Origin: Rossellomorea marisflavi
GTDB lineage: Bacteria; Bacillota; Bacilli; Bacillales; Bacillaceae_B
Direction of reading: 5' to 3'
DNA length: 64,000 nucleotides
NCBI RefSeq assembly: GCF_022170785.1
Contig: NZ_CP081870.1
Location: 3,720,001-3,784,000, forward strand
The notes under the pieces are model-generated. The model was not told the origin of the DNA, did not search any database, and worked only from the letters and a program-made list of their open reading frames with translations. Of this stretch, positions 1 to 8,170 are shown piece by piece. Numbering within the stretch: the first letter of the stretch is position 1; each line of letters starts with the position of its first letter. A program made the translations under genes and the position numbers.

Positions 1-27
1 TAACTTCGCAGAAGTCAACTTCTTTTT
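1..27 (-). promoter_or_regulatory. Partial promoter at window edge (second copy of the tRNA promoter -35 region)
   Basis: On the minus strand this reads GAAGTTGACTTCTGCGAA, the same block that carries the -35 (TTGACT) of the tRNA promoter at 2579-2607; 22 bases (5-26) are identical to 2594-2615. The -10 would lie beyond the window. I infer a second stable-RNA promoter starting another tRNA or rRNA unit to the left. Confidence 0.55.
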
Positions 28-57
28 CAAACTTTTTCAAAAAATTTTAAAAAGAAA

Positions 58-132
58 TGGCTCCGCAGGCAAGATTCGAACTTGCGACCGATCGGTTAAC
101 AGCCGATAGCTCTACCACTGAGCTACTGCGGA
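58..132 (-). tRNA. tRNA-Asn (GTT)
   Basis: Cloverleaf with a seven-pair acceptor stem, anticodon GTT and encoded CCA. It is the last gene of the 24-tRNA transcript read leftwards. No convincing terminator follows before the window edge, only A/T runs. Confidence 0.95.
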
Positions 133-140
133 ATGGTAGA

Positions 141-217
<77 letters not shown>

Positions 218-231
218 GCATGAAAATAAAT

Positions 232-305
232 TGGAGCGGGTGATGGGAATCGAACCCACGACATCAGCTTGGAAGGCTGAGGTTTTACCATTAAACTACA
301 CCCGC
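232..305 (-). tRNA. tRNA-Gly (TCC)
   Basis: Anticodon TCC, encoded CCA, 74 nt. One of two glycine tRNAs in the cluster; the other is GCC at 1930-2004. Confidence 0.95.
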
Positions 306-320
306 ATGTTAAATTGAAAA

Positions 321-405
321 TGGTACCGGTGGCCGGGGTCGAACCGGCACTCCTTACGGAACACGATTTTGAGTCGTGCGCGTCTGCCTATTCCGCCACA
401 CCGGC
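321..405 (-). tRNA. tRNA-Leu (CAA)
   Basis: Class II tRNA of 85 nt with a long variable arm. The loop reads CTCAAAA, giving anticodon CAA for UUG codons. CCA is encoded. Confidence 0.93.
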
Positions 406-427
406 AGGTGCTGAAAAAAAATAAAAT

Positions 428-501
<74 letters not shown>

Positions 502-505
502 TTAT

Positions 506-580
506 TGGCTGGGCTAGCTGGATTCGAACCAACGCATGTCGCAGTCAAAGTGCGATGCCTTACCGCTTGGCTATAGCCCA
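506..580 (-). tRNA. tRNA-Gln (TTG)
   Basis: Anticodon TTG, encoded CCA, 75 nt, only 4 nt from tRNA-Cys. The Gln-Cys-Leu order resembles the end of the B. subtilis trnD cluster. Confidence 0.94.
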
Positions 581-586
581 ATAATA

Positions 587-663
587 TGGGGCGACTGATG
601 GGAATCGAACCCACGAATGCCGGAACCACAATCCGGTGCGTTAACCACTTCGCCACAATCGCC
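587..663 (-). tRNA. tRNA-His (GTG)
   Basis: Anticodon GTG. The gene includes the extra 5' G (G-1) facing C73 that histidyl-tRNA synthetase needs, so it is 77 nt long. CCA is encoded. Confidence 0.94.
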
Positions 664-674
664 ATGTGTTTTTT

Positions 675-748
675 TGGCAGGGGCAGTAGGAATCGAACCC
701 ACACCAAAGGTTTTGGAGACCTTCGTTCTACCGTTAAACTATGCCCCT
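675..748 (-). tRNA. tRNA-Trp (CCA)
   Basis: Loop CTCCAAA gives anticodon CCA; the 3' CCA end is encoded; 74 nt. The Trp-His-Gln order matches the B. subtilis trnD arrangement. Confidence 0.95.
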
Positions 749-790
749 ATATAGATCGTTCTATACTTGAACCTAGTTCAAGAAAACAAA

Positions 791-874
791 TGGTGGAGGG
801 GGGCAGATTCGAACTGCCGAACCCGAAGGAGCGGATTTACAGTCCGCCGCGTTTAGCCACTTCGCTACCCCTCC
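791..874 (-). tRNA. tRNA-Tyr (GTA)
   Basis: Class II tRNA of 84 nt with a long variable arm, anticodon GTA and encoded CCA. Confidence 0.95.
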
Positions 875-879
875 ATCAA

Positions 880-955
880 TGGTGGCTCAGGACGGAATCG
901 AACCGCCGACACATGGATTTTCAGTCCATTGCTCTACCAACTGAGCTACTGAGCC
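880..955 (-). tRNA. tRNA-Phe (GAA)
   Basis: Anticodon GAA, encoded CCA, 76 nt. Confidence 0.95.
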
Positions 956-989
956 ATAAAAGGTCTTTGTTACATATAAAAAAGATAAA

Positions 990-1066
990 TGGCGGTCCGG
1001 ACGGGACTCGAACCCGCGACCTCCTGCGTGACAGGCAGGCATTCTAACCAACTGAACTACCGGACC
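990..1066 (-). tRNA. tRNA-Asp (GTC)
   Basis: Anticodon GTC, encoded CCA, 77 nt. A 124-nt spacer with small hairpins separates it from the initiator tRNA. Confidence 0.95.
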
Positions 1067-1075
1067 AAAGCTTTT

Positions 1076-1154
1076 TGCGATAGCAAAATAGCTATCATTA
1101 GTATTCGCATTAGCGAAATAAACATCAATGTGCTGCGATAGCAAAGCTATCATT
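1076..1154 (-). repeat. Cluster of three small hairpins in the Asp/fMet tRNA spacer
   Basis: Two similar units read GATAGC-AAAATA-GCTATC (1080-1097) and GATAGC-AAA-GCTATC (1137-1151). Between them lies TTCGC-ATTA-GCGAA. Repeated palindromes in the longest spacer of the cluster may be RNA-processing sites; this is inference. Confidence 0.4.
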
Positions 1155-1190
1155 GTCACTACATCCCGATCCTCTCGGATCAACATGGTA

Positions 1191-1264
<74 letters not shown>

Positions 1265-1287
1265 ACGATAAAAGATGAAAGGAAATA

Positions 1288-1380
1288 TGGAGGAGGAAGG
1301 GGGATTCGAACCCCCGCGGGCTTTGACACCCCTGTCGGTTTTCAAGACCGATCCCTTCAGCCGGACTTGGGTATTCCTCC
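1288..1380 (-). tRNA. tRNA-Ser (TGA)
   Basis: Class II tRNA of 93 nt with a long variable arm, anticodon TGA and encoded CCA. The discriminator base reads T73, whereas bacterial serine tRNAs normally have G73. Confidence 0.93.
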
Positions 1381-1391
1381 GTATGTATAAA

Positions 1392-1465
1392 TGGACCCTG
1401 CAGGACTCGAACCTGCGACCGGACGGTTATGAGCCGTCTGCTCTAACCAACTGAGCTAAGGGTCC
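1392..1465 (-). tRNA. tRNA-Ile2 (CAT, lysidine type)
   Basis: Anticodon CAT but not methionine. The acceptor GGACCCT and the arms closely resemble the B. subtilis tRNA-Ile whose C34 is converted to lysidine by TilS to read AUA. The true elongator Met tRNA is the next gene upstream. CCA is not encoded after A73. Confidence 0.85.
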
Positions 1466-1485
1466 AAAGCATAACCGTATGTAAA

Positions 1486-1559
1486 TAGCGGCGGAGGGGA
1501 TCGAACCCCCGACCTCACGGGTATGAACCGTACGCTCTAGCCAGCTGAGCTACACCGCC
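1486..1559 (-). tRNA. Elongator tRNA-Met (CAT)
   Basis: Anticodon CAT with 5' GGCGGTGTAGC, matching Bacillus elongator tRNA-Met. CCA is not encoded: A73 is followed by TTT. Confidence 0.9.
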
Positions 1560-1595
1560 ATGATGAATAACCTATATGTTCGATCAAAGGATCGT

Positions 1596-1671
1596 TGGTG
1601 GAGCCTAGCGGGATCGAACCGCTGACCTCCTGCGTGCAAAGCAGGCGCTCTCCCAGCTGAGCTAAGGCCCC
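1596..1671 (-). tRNA. tRNA-Ala (TGC)
   Basis: Anticodon TGC, encoded CCA, 76 nt; the acceptor stem has one G-T pair at 3-70. Confidence 0.95.
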
Positions 1672-1679
1672 AAAGAAAG

Positions 1680-1756
1680 TGGTCGGGAAGACAGGATTCG
1701 AACCTGCGACCCCTTGGTCCCAAACCAAGTGCTCTACCAAGCTGAGCTACTTCCCG
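1680..1756 (-). tRNA. tRNA-Pro (TGG)
   Basis: Loop TTTGGGA gives anticodon TGG; encoded CCA; 77 nt. Confidence 0.95.
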
Positions 1757-1762
1757 ATATAA

Positions 1763-1839
1763 TGGCGCGCCCGAGAGGAGTCGAACCCCTAACCTTTTGA
1801 TCCGTAGTCAAACGCTCTATCCAATTGAGCTACGGGCGC
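1763..1839 (-). tRNA. tRNA-Arg (ACG)
   Basis: Anticodon ACG, whose A34 is expected to become inosine (TadA). Encoded CCA, 77 nt. Confidence 0.95.
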
Positions 1840-1929
1840 ACGTATTTATTATCCTGCATCAAGTGAATCCAATGAAGGATTGTAAACCTGTGCTTCTGTC
1901 GGTCCGCCAATGCGGCGAGGCAACAATAA

Positions 1930-2004
1930 TGGAGCGGAAGACGGGATTCGAACCCGCGACCCCCACCTTGGCAAGGTGGTGTTCTACCACTGAACTACTT
2001 CCGC
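1930..2004 (-). tRNA. tRNA-Gly (GCC)
   Basis: Anticodon GCC, encoded CCA, 75 nt. Confidence 0.95.
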
Positions 2005-2007
2005 ATA

Positions 2008-2092
2008 TGGTGCGGGTGAAGGGACTTGAACCCCCACGCCTTGCGGCGCCAGATCCTAAGTCTGGTGCGTCTGCCAATTCCGCCACACCCGC
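2008..2092 (-). tRNA. tRNA-Leu (TAG)
   Basis: Class II tRNA of 85 nt, loop CTTAGGA giving anticodon TAG, encoded CCA. The order Val-Thr-Lys-Leu-Gly here repeats the start of B. subtilis trnB. Confidence 0.95.
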
Positions 2093-2102
2093 ATGATACA
2101 AA

Positions 2103-2178
2103 TGGTGAGCCATGAAGGATTCGAACCTTCGACCCTCTGATTAAAAGTCAGATGCTCTACCAACTGAGCTAATGGCTC
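2103..2178 (-). tRNA. tRNA-Lys (TTT)
   Basis: Anticodon TTT, encoded CCA, 76 nt. Confidence 0.95.
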
Positions 2179-2214
2179 GTTCTGCTTGCTTTGTCCAAAC
2201 CAATCGAACAAAAG

Positions 2215-2290
<76 letters not shown>

Positions 2291-2393
2291 ATGGTGTATA
2301 ATCGTTCTTTTCGCTTTGCCTTAACATCTGCGCAAAGGTTAAGAACTTAATGGTAAGTTATTGTCACTCCGCTTGCGCTTCGTGAAAAAACTA

Positions 2394-2469
2394 TGGTGGA
2401 GGATGACGGGATCGAACCGCCGACCCTCTGCTTGTAAGGCAGATGCTCTCCCAGCTGAGCTAATCCTCC
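2394..2469 (-). tRNA. tRNA-Val (TAC)
   Basis: Anticodon TAC, encoded CCA, 76 nt. A 103-nt spacer separates it from tRNA-Thr. Confidence 0.95.
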
Positions 2470-2472
2470 AAA

Positions 2473-2547
2473 TGGTGACCCATACGGGATTCGAACCCGT
2501 GTTACCGCCGTGAAAGGGCGGTGTCTTAACCGCTTGACCAATGGGCC
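2473..2547 (-). tRNA. tRNA-Glu (TTC)
   Basis: Anticodon TTC, encoded CCA, 75 nt. First gene of the tRNA transcript, about 25 nt downstream of the predicted start site. Confidence 0.95.
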
Positions 2548-2578
2548 GTTATGTATGCGTCTCTTAAGGACAAGAATT

Positions 2579-2607
2579 ACTATATCATCTTATTTCGCAG
2601 AAGTCAA
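2579..2607 (-). promoter_or_regulatory. Sigma-A promoter of the 24-tRNA operon
   Basis: On the minus strand TTGACT (2602-2607), a 17-bp spacer and TATAGT (2579-2584) form a near-consensus promoter with a predicted start near 2572. The -35 sits in a palindrome, AGAAGT-TG-ACTTCT. With no rRNA between it and tRNA-Glu, the cluster appears to be transcribed from its own promoter. Confidence 0.85.
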
Positions 2608-2723
2608 CTTCTTTTCAAAAATATTTCACCGAACGAGTTCGTTTTTTTTCAGCCGGTTGACTGCTAGAAGATTAAGATACCACATATAGGAGTGTTTCCA
2701 CAATATAAATGTGGTGGTTTTCT

Positions 2724-2753
2724 AAAAATAAAAAAGACAGCTACAAGAGCTGT
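2724..2753 (-). terminator. Terminator overlapping the stop codon of the 48-residue gene
   Basis: Minus strand: ACAGCT, a 5-nt loop and AGCTGT, followed by CTTTTTTATTTTT. The stem includes the TAG stop region of the upstream small gene. Confidence 0.8.
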
Positions 2754-2887
2754 ACAAGTTTGTCTCCGTGATATCTGGATTTTTCCTGATATTTATTCAA
2801 CAAACTGCTGTCGTGGGTCGTATCCAGACGGTAATTGAAGGTGAAGAACCAGAACTTATGCCATTCCCTTAAAAATGTACGAAGCAT
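2741..2887 (-). CDS. Small basic protein, 48 residues, unknown function
   Basis: An open frame with an excellent ribosome site (AGGAGGGATCGCG before ATG) and its own terminator. The product starts MLRTFLREWHKFWFFTFNYR and ends LVQLL; the first half is aromatic and basic, the second polar, with no transmembrane segment or signal peptide. I do not recognise the family. It stands alone between the tRNA promoter region and a decayed gene. The strong start signal and stop-overlapping terminator make it more likely real than chance, but no function can be given. Confidence 0.6.
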   Translation of the reverse strand: MLRTFLREWHKFWFFTFNYRLDTTHDSSLLNKYQEKSRYHGDKLVQLL

Positions 2888-3023
2888 CGCGATCCCTCCT
2901 GGTTGGTTAATCTTGTTGCCTTTAGTTTATCAAAGGAATGTAAAGATTATGCTAAGGACGGGTTTGAATGATGTAAAGTTTAATGTGGCAACCATACTGC
3001 CCCGCCTTCACCGGGCAGTCCCC

Positions 3024-3802
3024 TTAGATTTCATTGGTCTCGATCAGCTCCCATACCTGCAGGACGCCGGCAGAATCTGTGATCCATACGTTGTCTTGTA
3101 GCTTTTACGGGACACATCTCCAGACGAATCGTAGATATCGAAGGTCTCCTGTGTGGTGACGAGGTAATCGCTACCGTCTTCTTCTATACTAATAACCTTA
3201 AAATCAATGACTTCCTCCTTTATATCATTTTCATAAAGATACTCAATAAAATCCCTGGACTCTGCGTAAGCTTCTCCATCGGGATGATGCATGTACTCGA
3301 CTAGCCAAAAATCCCCCTCGTTCCTCGCATGTGCGCTCTCATACGTATAATCTTCTATAAAGGTGCGGATATTTCCCTCCGTTTCTTCTGCTTCCAGAGC
3401 CTCTATAGCTTCCTGTTCGAAAGCTTCTTCCTCTGCTTCGCGAATGTCATCAAGCTCGGGATACTGAAACGTTAGGAAATTAGGTCCGGACGTTTGAATC
3501 TTCTGCGGGACAGACTTATAGGTTTTTCCTTTATACTCGAACTCCCCTGTAGCTGTGACAGAACCATCGGTCGCAAATGGGCCGAGTGGCGTATCATGTG
3601 GAAGCTTTTCTTGCTTCTTTCCATTAATGAGTAGCACGCTGATTTCATCGTACTCATCGACATAGACATATCCCGCTCCAAAATCAATGCTCACCTCAAG
3701 TTCATTTTCACAGGCTTCATTGAAGGAAAGATCTTGTTTTTCTTTAAAGGTGGAATAGCTTCCGTCAAACGTCCCTGTGAGCGGCCGTTCCCCCGGCAGC
3801 AC
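3024..3802 (-). pseudogene. Decayed copy of the zinc-ribbon TcaA/YvbJ-like membrane protein
   Basis: The readable frame (GTG at 3802) aligns along its length with the C-terminal half of the neighbouring intact gene at 3962-5359. Shared blocks are LLINGKK, GPF-TDGSV, FIEDYTYE-AR and HPDGEAY. The zinc ribbon, membrane segment and about 200 further residues at the N-terminus are missing. Near 3090 the frame shifts by one base: the other frame reads WITDSAGVLQVWELIETNEI and stops at 3024, matching the paralogue's own end. Both defects point to a tandem duplicate that has been truncated and then frameshifted. The GTG has its AGGA directly adjacent, so translation is doubtful. Confidence 0.8.
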
Positions 3803-3907
3803 TCCTTTTATAACGTGATTTCCCTCACTGATAGTGGTCTTTTTCTAAAATCCCGTTCAGTCCGACACATCGTTTCTATCAATATGGTAGATAGAGGATC
3901 GATTCAT

Positions 3908-3944
3908 AAAAAAAGATGATCCCCTCTTGGATGGGAATCATCTT
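3908..3944 (-). terminator. Terminator after the zinc-ribbon membrane protein gene
   Basis: AAGATGAT...ATCATCTT stem followed on the minus strand by a run of seven T. It lies just past the stop of the 3962-5359 gene. Confidence 0.8.
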
Positions 3945-3961
3945 CTTCATGCATTTCATAT

Positions 3962-5359
3962 CTATTGTTCGTCCGTATCGATCAGCTTATTGACCTGATA
4001 GCCATCTTCAGTCGATATCACTTTGTAGATCGTATCAAACGTACTCTCATTCTCACTGCCGTCGGATTTCGTGATGCTGAAAGTGTCTTCGAGGTGAACA
4101 ATGTAGGCATCGCCGTCTTCTTCAATATCACCGACGGTCACATCGATGACATCTTCTTTTGTACCGGCCTTAAACAGGTCCGCTGCGTACTGTTCAGCCT
4201 GTCCGTATGCTTCACCGTCTGGGTCATGGTATGCTGCGGCACCGGAGAAGTCCCCGGTGTTCCTGGCTTCTACGATTGCATAGGTGTAGTCTTCTATGAA
4301 CTCCGTCAGTTCGGCATCCACATCAGGCTCCTCTTCTTCCTCGTCCCATGGGCTGTACCATGCAGCATCCTGCTCCTTGATGAGTTCAGGATACTCAAAG
4401 TACAGATAGTCAGAAGAAAGATTCGTCACTTTGATAGCATCGGACGTATATGTCTTATCCTTGACCGTATGCTCGGCGACGATTTCTACTGAACCGTCCG
4501 TCGGGAACGGTCCGATCGGCGTCTCATATTTCACCTGATCTTTCATCTTCTTCCCATTGATGAGGAGTGCAGACACCTCTTCACTGTCATATTCATCAAG
4601 GAAGACGTATTTCCCTGAGAAATCGATGGTCAGATCGAGCTGGTTTTCCGTTGCATCGGTGAAGTCCAGCTCCTCTTCTTCCTTAAACGTCGAGTACGGG
4701 GTCTTCAATGAAGCAGAAAGCTTCGATTCACCGGGTAAAAGCCCGGTAAGCTCTGCCTGCTTATCCTTTGCTTCGTTTTCCTGGCCTTTCAAGGCAACGG
4801 TATATGCGTCCAGGTTGGCATCCGTCACCACATGGAATGGGATGACTTTAAGAGTGTATGTATCATAAATGCCAAGGAATTTCTTACCCTTGGTAAAATG
4901 GAAAAGTTCATTTCCTTGCTCATCGGTGATCTTCGCTGCAGCTGAAGTCCCTTCTTTAATGGAAGCAGCCTGTCCTTCGAGTTGATTCACAAGATCCGGG
5001 AGGTCTCCCTGAAGATAGGCAAGATACTTCTTCACTTCTTTATCGCCCGTATCCTGTTTAATGTCCTGGAGATCGAATACTTCCTTTGCCTTCTTCACGT
5101 TTTTATCTTTTACTGCTACTGTGAACCCATCGACTAATTTATCCGGTGAGTGGGCTGCCTTCACGTAGAAATGGCCGGCTGTTCCTGCTGCAATCAGGAC
5201 GAGGATGCTCGCAGTCATGATTTTCTGCAGCGTGGTCCACGGCTTCCTTGGCTTTGATGGTGCCTGCTTTTCTACCGATGCTGAAAGAGGAGTCCCACAG
5301 TTCTTACAGAACTTCTTCCCTTCATTAAACTCCGCACCGCAATTCTTACAAAATCCCAT
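3962..5359 (-). CDS. Zinc-ribbon membrane protein, TcaA/YvbJ-like
   Basis: The product of 465 residues begins with a zinc ribbon of two CxNCG knuckles (about residues 3-25). A basic linker and one membrane segment (about 48-68) follow, then a long extracellular part rich in Asp and Glu. The last 110 residues (FIEDYTYAIVEARNTGDF onward) look like the NTF2-like end of the TcaA family. Family members are single-pass envelope proteins linked to cell-wall stress and glycopeptide response; exact function is unknown. I chose the second ATG because GAGGG lies 8 nt upstream; an ATG 6 nt earlier (5365) is only 2 nt from that site. A decayed copy lies downstream and another zinc-ribbon membrane gene upstream, suggesting a small operon. 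Confidence 0.8.
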   Translation of the reverse strand: MGFCKNCGAEFNEGKKFCKNCGTPLSASVEKQAPSKPRKPWTTLQKIMTASILVLIAAGTAGHFYVKAAHSPDKLVDGFTVAVKDKNVKKAKEVFDLQDIKQDTGDKEVKKYLAYLQGDLPDLVNQLEGQAASIKEGTSAAAKITDEQGNELFHFTKGKKFLGIYDTYTLKVIPFHVVTDANLDAYTVALKGQENEAKDKQAELTGLLPGESKLSASLKTPYSTFKEEEELDFTDATENQLDLTIDFSGKYVFLDEYDSEEVSALLINGKKMKDQVKYETPIGPFPTDGSVEIVAEHTVKDKTYTSDAIKVTNLSSDYLYFEYPELIKEQDAAWYSPWDEEEEEPDVDAELTEFIEDYTYAIVEARNTGDFSGAAAYHDPDGEAYGQAEQYAADLFKAGTKEDVIDVTVGDIEEDGDAYIVHLEDTFSITKSDGSENESTFDTIYKVISTEDGYQVNKLIDTDEQ

Positions 5360-5389
5360 TTGCATGTCCCTCTTTCTTTCATTGCTCTA

Positions 5390-6148
5390 TTAGAATGGAG
5401 AAGAAAAGATGCCAAGGTTATCAATCATATTCATGATGAACCCTCTTAAAATCAAAGCGAATACGATAAATGATGCCACGTACGTCAGGATGATCCCGTA
5501 AAGAGGGTCAAACTTAGAGGCAATGTTCCTTGTATAACTCATGACAACGATCGCAGGGGCGGTGAAGATGGCACCGAACAATCCGAGTCCCAAAACGAAT
5601 ACAAATTCATAAATCTCAAACAGGGACATGAGCAGTCCGAGTACAAACACAGCAATGAACGGTACTAAAATAGCACCGAATCTGGCTACGGCAGACTTGA
5701 ACGTCACTTGCACCCCAACCACCTTCACTGCACAGAATGTGAAGACACTCATAAGGAAAACGAAAACCGCCATCGCAAGGGTAGGCTTAATCACGATGGT
5801 AAGGAAAGCTGAATCCATATACCGTCCATACTCCCCAAGAGCAACATACATGGAAAGAGGAAGAATTAAAGAATAAAGGATGATTGTAATAAGGCCGTTC
5901 ACAAAATGCTCTTCACCGATCCGGCTCCCCTTGGCTAGCGGTGATTTCAGTAGACTCATAAAATAACCGAAATAAAGCTTGGACACATTCTTCGCTTTCT
6001 CAATATGCTCGTTGGGACGGACAGTCTCTACACTAGCTGCCGAAGCCCCTCCCACCACAACCGCTTCCCCTTCTGTCAATCTCGTACCGCACTTCTCACA
6101 AAAGTTTCCGCCATCATTCTGATGATGACAATTCGGACATGTCCCCAT
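5390..6148 (-). CDS. Zinc-ribbon, Yip1-like multi-pass membrane protein
   Basis: The 252-residue product starts with CPNCHHQN...FCEKCG, a rubredoxin-like zinc ribbon. After a linker come about five hydrophobic segments from residue 85 to the end (for example MAVFVFLMSVFTFCAVKVVG and LVPFIAVFVLGLLMSLFE), the layout of Yip1/YIF1-type bacterial membrane proteins with an N-terminal zinc ribbon. AAGGG lies about 9 nt before the ATG. It sits 30 nt upstream of the TcaA-like gene, same strand and same N-terminal module, so the two are probably co-transcribed. Function unknown; an envelope-stress role is guesswork. Confidence 0.75.
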   Translation of the reverse strand: MGTCPNCHHQNDGGNFCEKCGTRLTEGEAVVVGGASAASVETVRPNEHIEKAKNVSKLYFGYFMSLLKSPLAKGSRIGEEHFVNGLITIILYSLILPLSMYVALGEYGRYMDSAFLTIVIKPTLAMAVFVFLMSVFTFCAVKVVGVQVTFKSAVARFGAILVPFIAVFVLGLLMSLFEIYEFVFVLGLGLFGAIFTAPAIVVMSYTRNIASKFDPLYGIILTYVASFIVFALILRGFIMNMIDNLGIFSSPF

Positions 6149-6304
6149 TTAAACAACCCTTCCTGATTCTTATTTACTAATACTTTAGAATTACACTTCC
6201 ACTTTTTAGTTTCGGCAGAAAAAGGGAATTGTGAAGTTCTTTTGTGAAAAAATAGAGATTTATTTAACGTAGGGAAGTGAATACACCACACGATTTTTCA
6301 CATA

Positions 6305-6331
6305 CAAAAAAACAGACCACTAGGGCCTGTT
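6305..6331 (-). terminator. Terminator at the end of the tapA-sipW-tasA operon
   Basis: Stem AACAGGCC/GGTCTGTT with one wobble pair, followed on the minus strand by seven T. It closes the operon after the distal TasA-like gene. Confidence 0.8.
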
Positions 6332-6343
6332 TTTTCAAAAAGG

Positions 6344-7144
6344 TCAGTCGGTTACTGGATTGTCATCAAATTCTCCAGATCCAGAGGTATTATCCCGTGG
6401 CAATCTATTGTCTTGTACTTGTTTTCCATTGTTTATTTTTCCATTCGCATCATCTATTTTAATCTTAATACCCTTCCATTGAGTGGCTTCGAGATCGAAG
6501 AAGAAATCAATGCTATTGTTCATGAATTGGTTTTGATCATACTCACCATCGGCATTCTTCGATTTATCATTCTTGAATGAAATTTCAATTTTCACCGAGT
6601 TTTTACTATCACTGATTAAGCCTTGATCGGTGTGTTTTGAACCGATTGGTGCCAGATTAATGCGATTCCCTACTAAATACTCTTTCTTCACCTTACCAGT
6701 TAATTTCCCTGTATAGAGATCATATAATGTGACATCTTTTGATTTCAAGATGGAGTCCCGCCCATAGTTGTAACCTTCATGGTCTTGATCCACTTTAAAC
6801 ACTTGGATTTCAAACTGCTTTAAGTAATCCTCCAATGTAGACCCATTATCTCCGTTTGTGAATTCCTCTGCCCTCACATTCATCAATACCTCTTTAATGG
6901 CTACCGATCCAACATTTCTTAGTTTAAATACCCTTTCCACACTGTCTCCTGGCTTCATATTACCCAGATCAAAGTTAACGGGTTTATTCTTGCCGCCCTT
7001 TACATCGAGCTCTAAGGTGCCAGACGCAAAGTGATTGTTAACTGTCTTTACATCATTGAACGCCGCGAAGGTCCCTCCACCAATCAAAGATAATCCCAAT
7101 GCTGCCGTTGCTACACCAAGTCCCAGTTTCTTTTTAATACTCAT
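6344..7144 (-). CDS. TasA/camelysin-family biofilm matrix protein (distal copy)
   Basis: 266 residues. The signal peptide (KKKLGLGVATAALGLSLIGG, then GTFAAF) is the type cut by SipW. After it comes FNDVKTVNNHFASGTLELDV, the conserved start of mature TasA/CalY proteins, then the MKPGDS turn. TasA assembles into amyloid-like fibres of the extracellular matrix; CalY homologues were described as camelysin. This copy has about 45 extra residues at the C-terminus (from GIKIKI to the end), polar and disordered, absent from the sister copy at 7428-8099. GGGAGG lies about 10 nt before the ATG. The 283-bp gap upstream shares the decamer TAGATTATAC with the tapA promoter, so it may have its own promoter. 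Confidence 0.85.
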   Translation of the reverse strand: MSIKKKLGLGVATAALGLSLIGGGTFAAFNDVKTVNNHFASGTLELDVKGGKNKPVNFDLGNMKPGDSVERVFKLRNVGSVAIKEVLMNVRAEEFTNGDNGSTLEDYLKQFEIQVFKVDQDHEGYNYGRDSILKSKDVTLYDLYTGKLTGKVKKEYLVGNRINLAPIGSKHTDQGLISDSKNSVKIEISFKNDKSKNADGEYDQNQFMNNSIDFFFDLEATQWKGIKIKIDDANGKINNGKQVQDNRLPRDNTSGSGEFDDNPVTD

Positions 7145-7427
7145 GTTTCATTTCCTCCCTCTGCCCATTCCGGGTATGTATAATCTATTGAATCCTAATT
7201 AAATAGGAGAACAATCATTTTATATTAGAATGAAGTGAGTTTAGTGGGGATAATAGATGAAAAACCACCTCGCTAAATTCTTTAACGAACTAAATTTCCT
7301 TTATAATGAACAAACCTCTTAAAAAATTTTCCCTTTCTTTCTTCACTTATAGAGCTATAACTTTACTTATGGTTTTCCTTATTAATACTCATGCTTAATT
7401 TTCCCGTTTACTTTTTACTCATTACAT
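7145..7427. other. A/T-rich gap between the two TasA-like genes
   Basis: No gene is supported here. On the minus strand TAGATTATAC (7178-7187) repeats the decamer found at 9555-9564 upstream of tapA, suggesting a second promoter just ahead of the distal tasA copy. The rest is A/T-rich without clear structure. Confidence 0.4.
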
Positions 7428-8099
7428 TTATTGAGTTGCTTCAAAAATAATATCGAAGTTTACTGTATTATTCATAAATTTATTCTGATAAAACTCACCG
7501 TTATCATTTTTACTGCTATCCTCTTTAAATTTGATCATTATGACAAGTGTATTACCTTTCGATGTAGAGGATCTTGAATTGTTACTTATACCAATAGGTG
7601 CCAAATTCACTTTGCCTTCAGTCATATACCTACCTTTAATTTTCCCACTCAAATCACCCTTTACTAGATCCTTAAGAGTGACACTCGTATTTTCCTTAAT
7701 CAGAGAGTTTTTGTCATTGTATTCACCATCATTCTTAGAATGAACATTGTATAATGTTATTTCAAATTGGTTCAAAAAATCCTCTAATGTTGCACCACTA
7801 TCATTATTTGAATACTCTTTAGCTTTGACTGTCATAAAAATATTCTCTATTAATATTGTTCCAGCATTTTCAAGCCTATATTTCCTTTGCACGCTATCCC
7901 CTGGTTTCATATTTGAAATATCGAAGTGGTTCGGTTTATTACCTTCATTACTCCCCACACTAAGTTTTAGTGTTCCAGATGCAAAATGATTATTCACTGT
8001 GGCAGTATCATTAAACGCCGCAAATGTCCCTCCACCGATTAAAGATAGCCCCAATACTGCTGATGACATCCCAACCCCTAACTTTTTCTTGATAGTCAT
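7428..8099 (-). CDS. tasA: TasA-family biofilm matrix protein (proximal copy)
   Basis: 223 residues with the same signal peptide plan (IKKKLGVGMSSAVLGLSLIG) and mature start FNDTATVNNHFASGTLKLSV as the distal copy, plus the MKPGDSVQRKYRL motif. It corresponds best in position to tasA: the third gene after tapA and sipW, 71 nt after sipW. It is the likely major amyloid fibre subunit, exported by Sec and processed by SipW. The mature part diverges clearly from the distal copy (for example GNTLVIMIKFKEDSSKN), so the pair is an old duplication rather than a recent one. Its C-terminus stops at FEATQ, where the distal copy continues. Confidence 0.85.
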   Translation of the reverse strand: MTIKKKLGVGMSSAVLGLSLIGGGTFAAFNDTATVNNHFASGTLKLSVGSNEGNKPNHFDISNMKPGDSVQRKYRLENAGTILIENIFMTVKAKEYSNNDSGATLEDFLNQFEITLYNVHSKNDGEYNDKNSLIKENTSVTLKDLVKGDLSGKIKGRYMTEGKVNLAPIGISNNSRSSTSKGNTLVIMIKFKEDSSKNDNGEFYQNKFMNNTVNFDIIFEATQ

Positions 8100-8170
8100 T
8101 TCCTATCCTCCACTCTATTCCCGTTTATCTGGTGTCCTGATTGATTCATAAAATGGTGTCTCAGAAATAA

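Noticed and set aside
2680-2715. CCACAT...ATGTGG imperfect hairpin after the small gene's terminator
   Set aside because: Weak A/T-rich stem, no partner gene on the plus strand to terminate.
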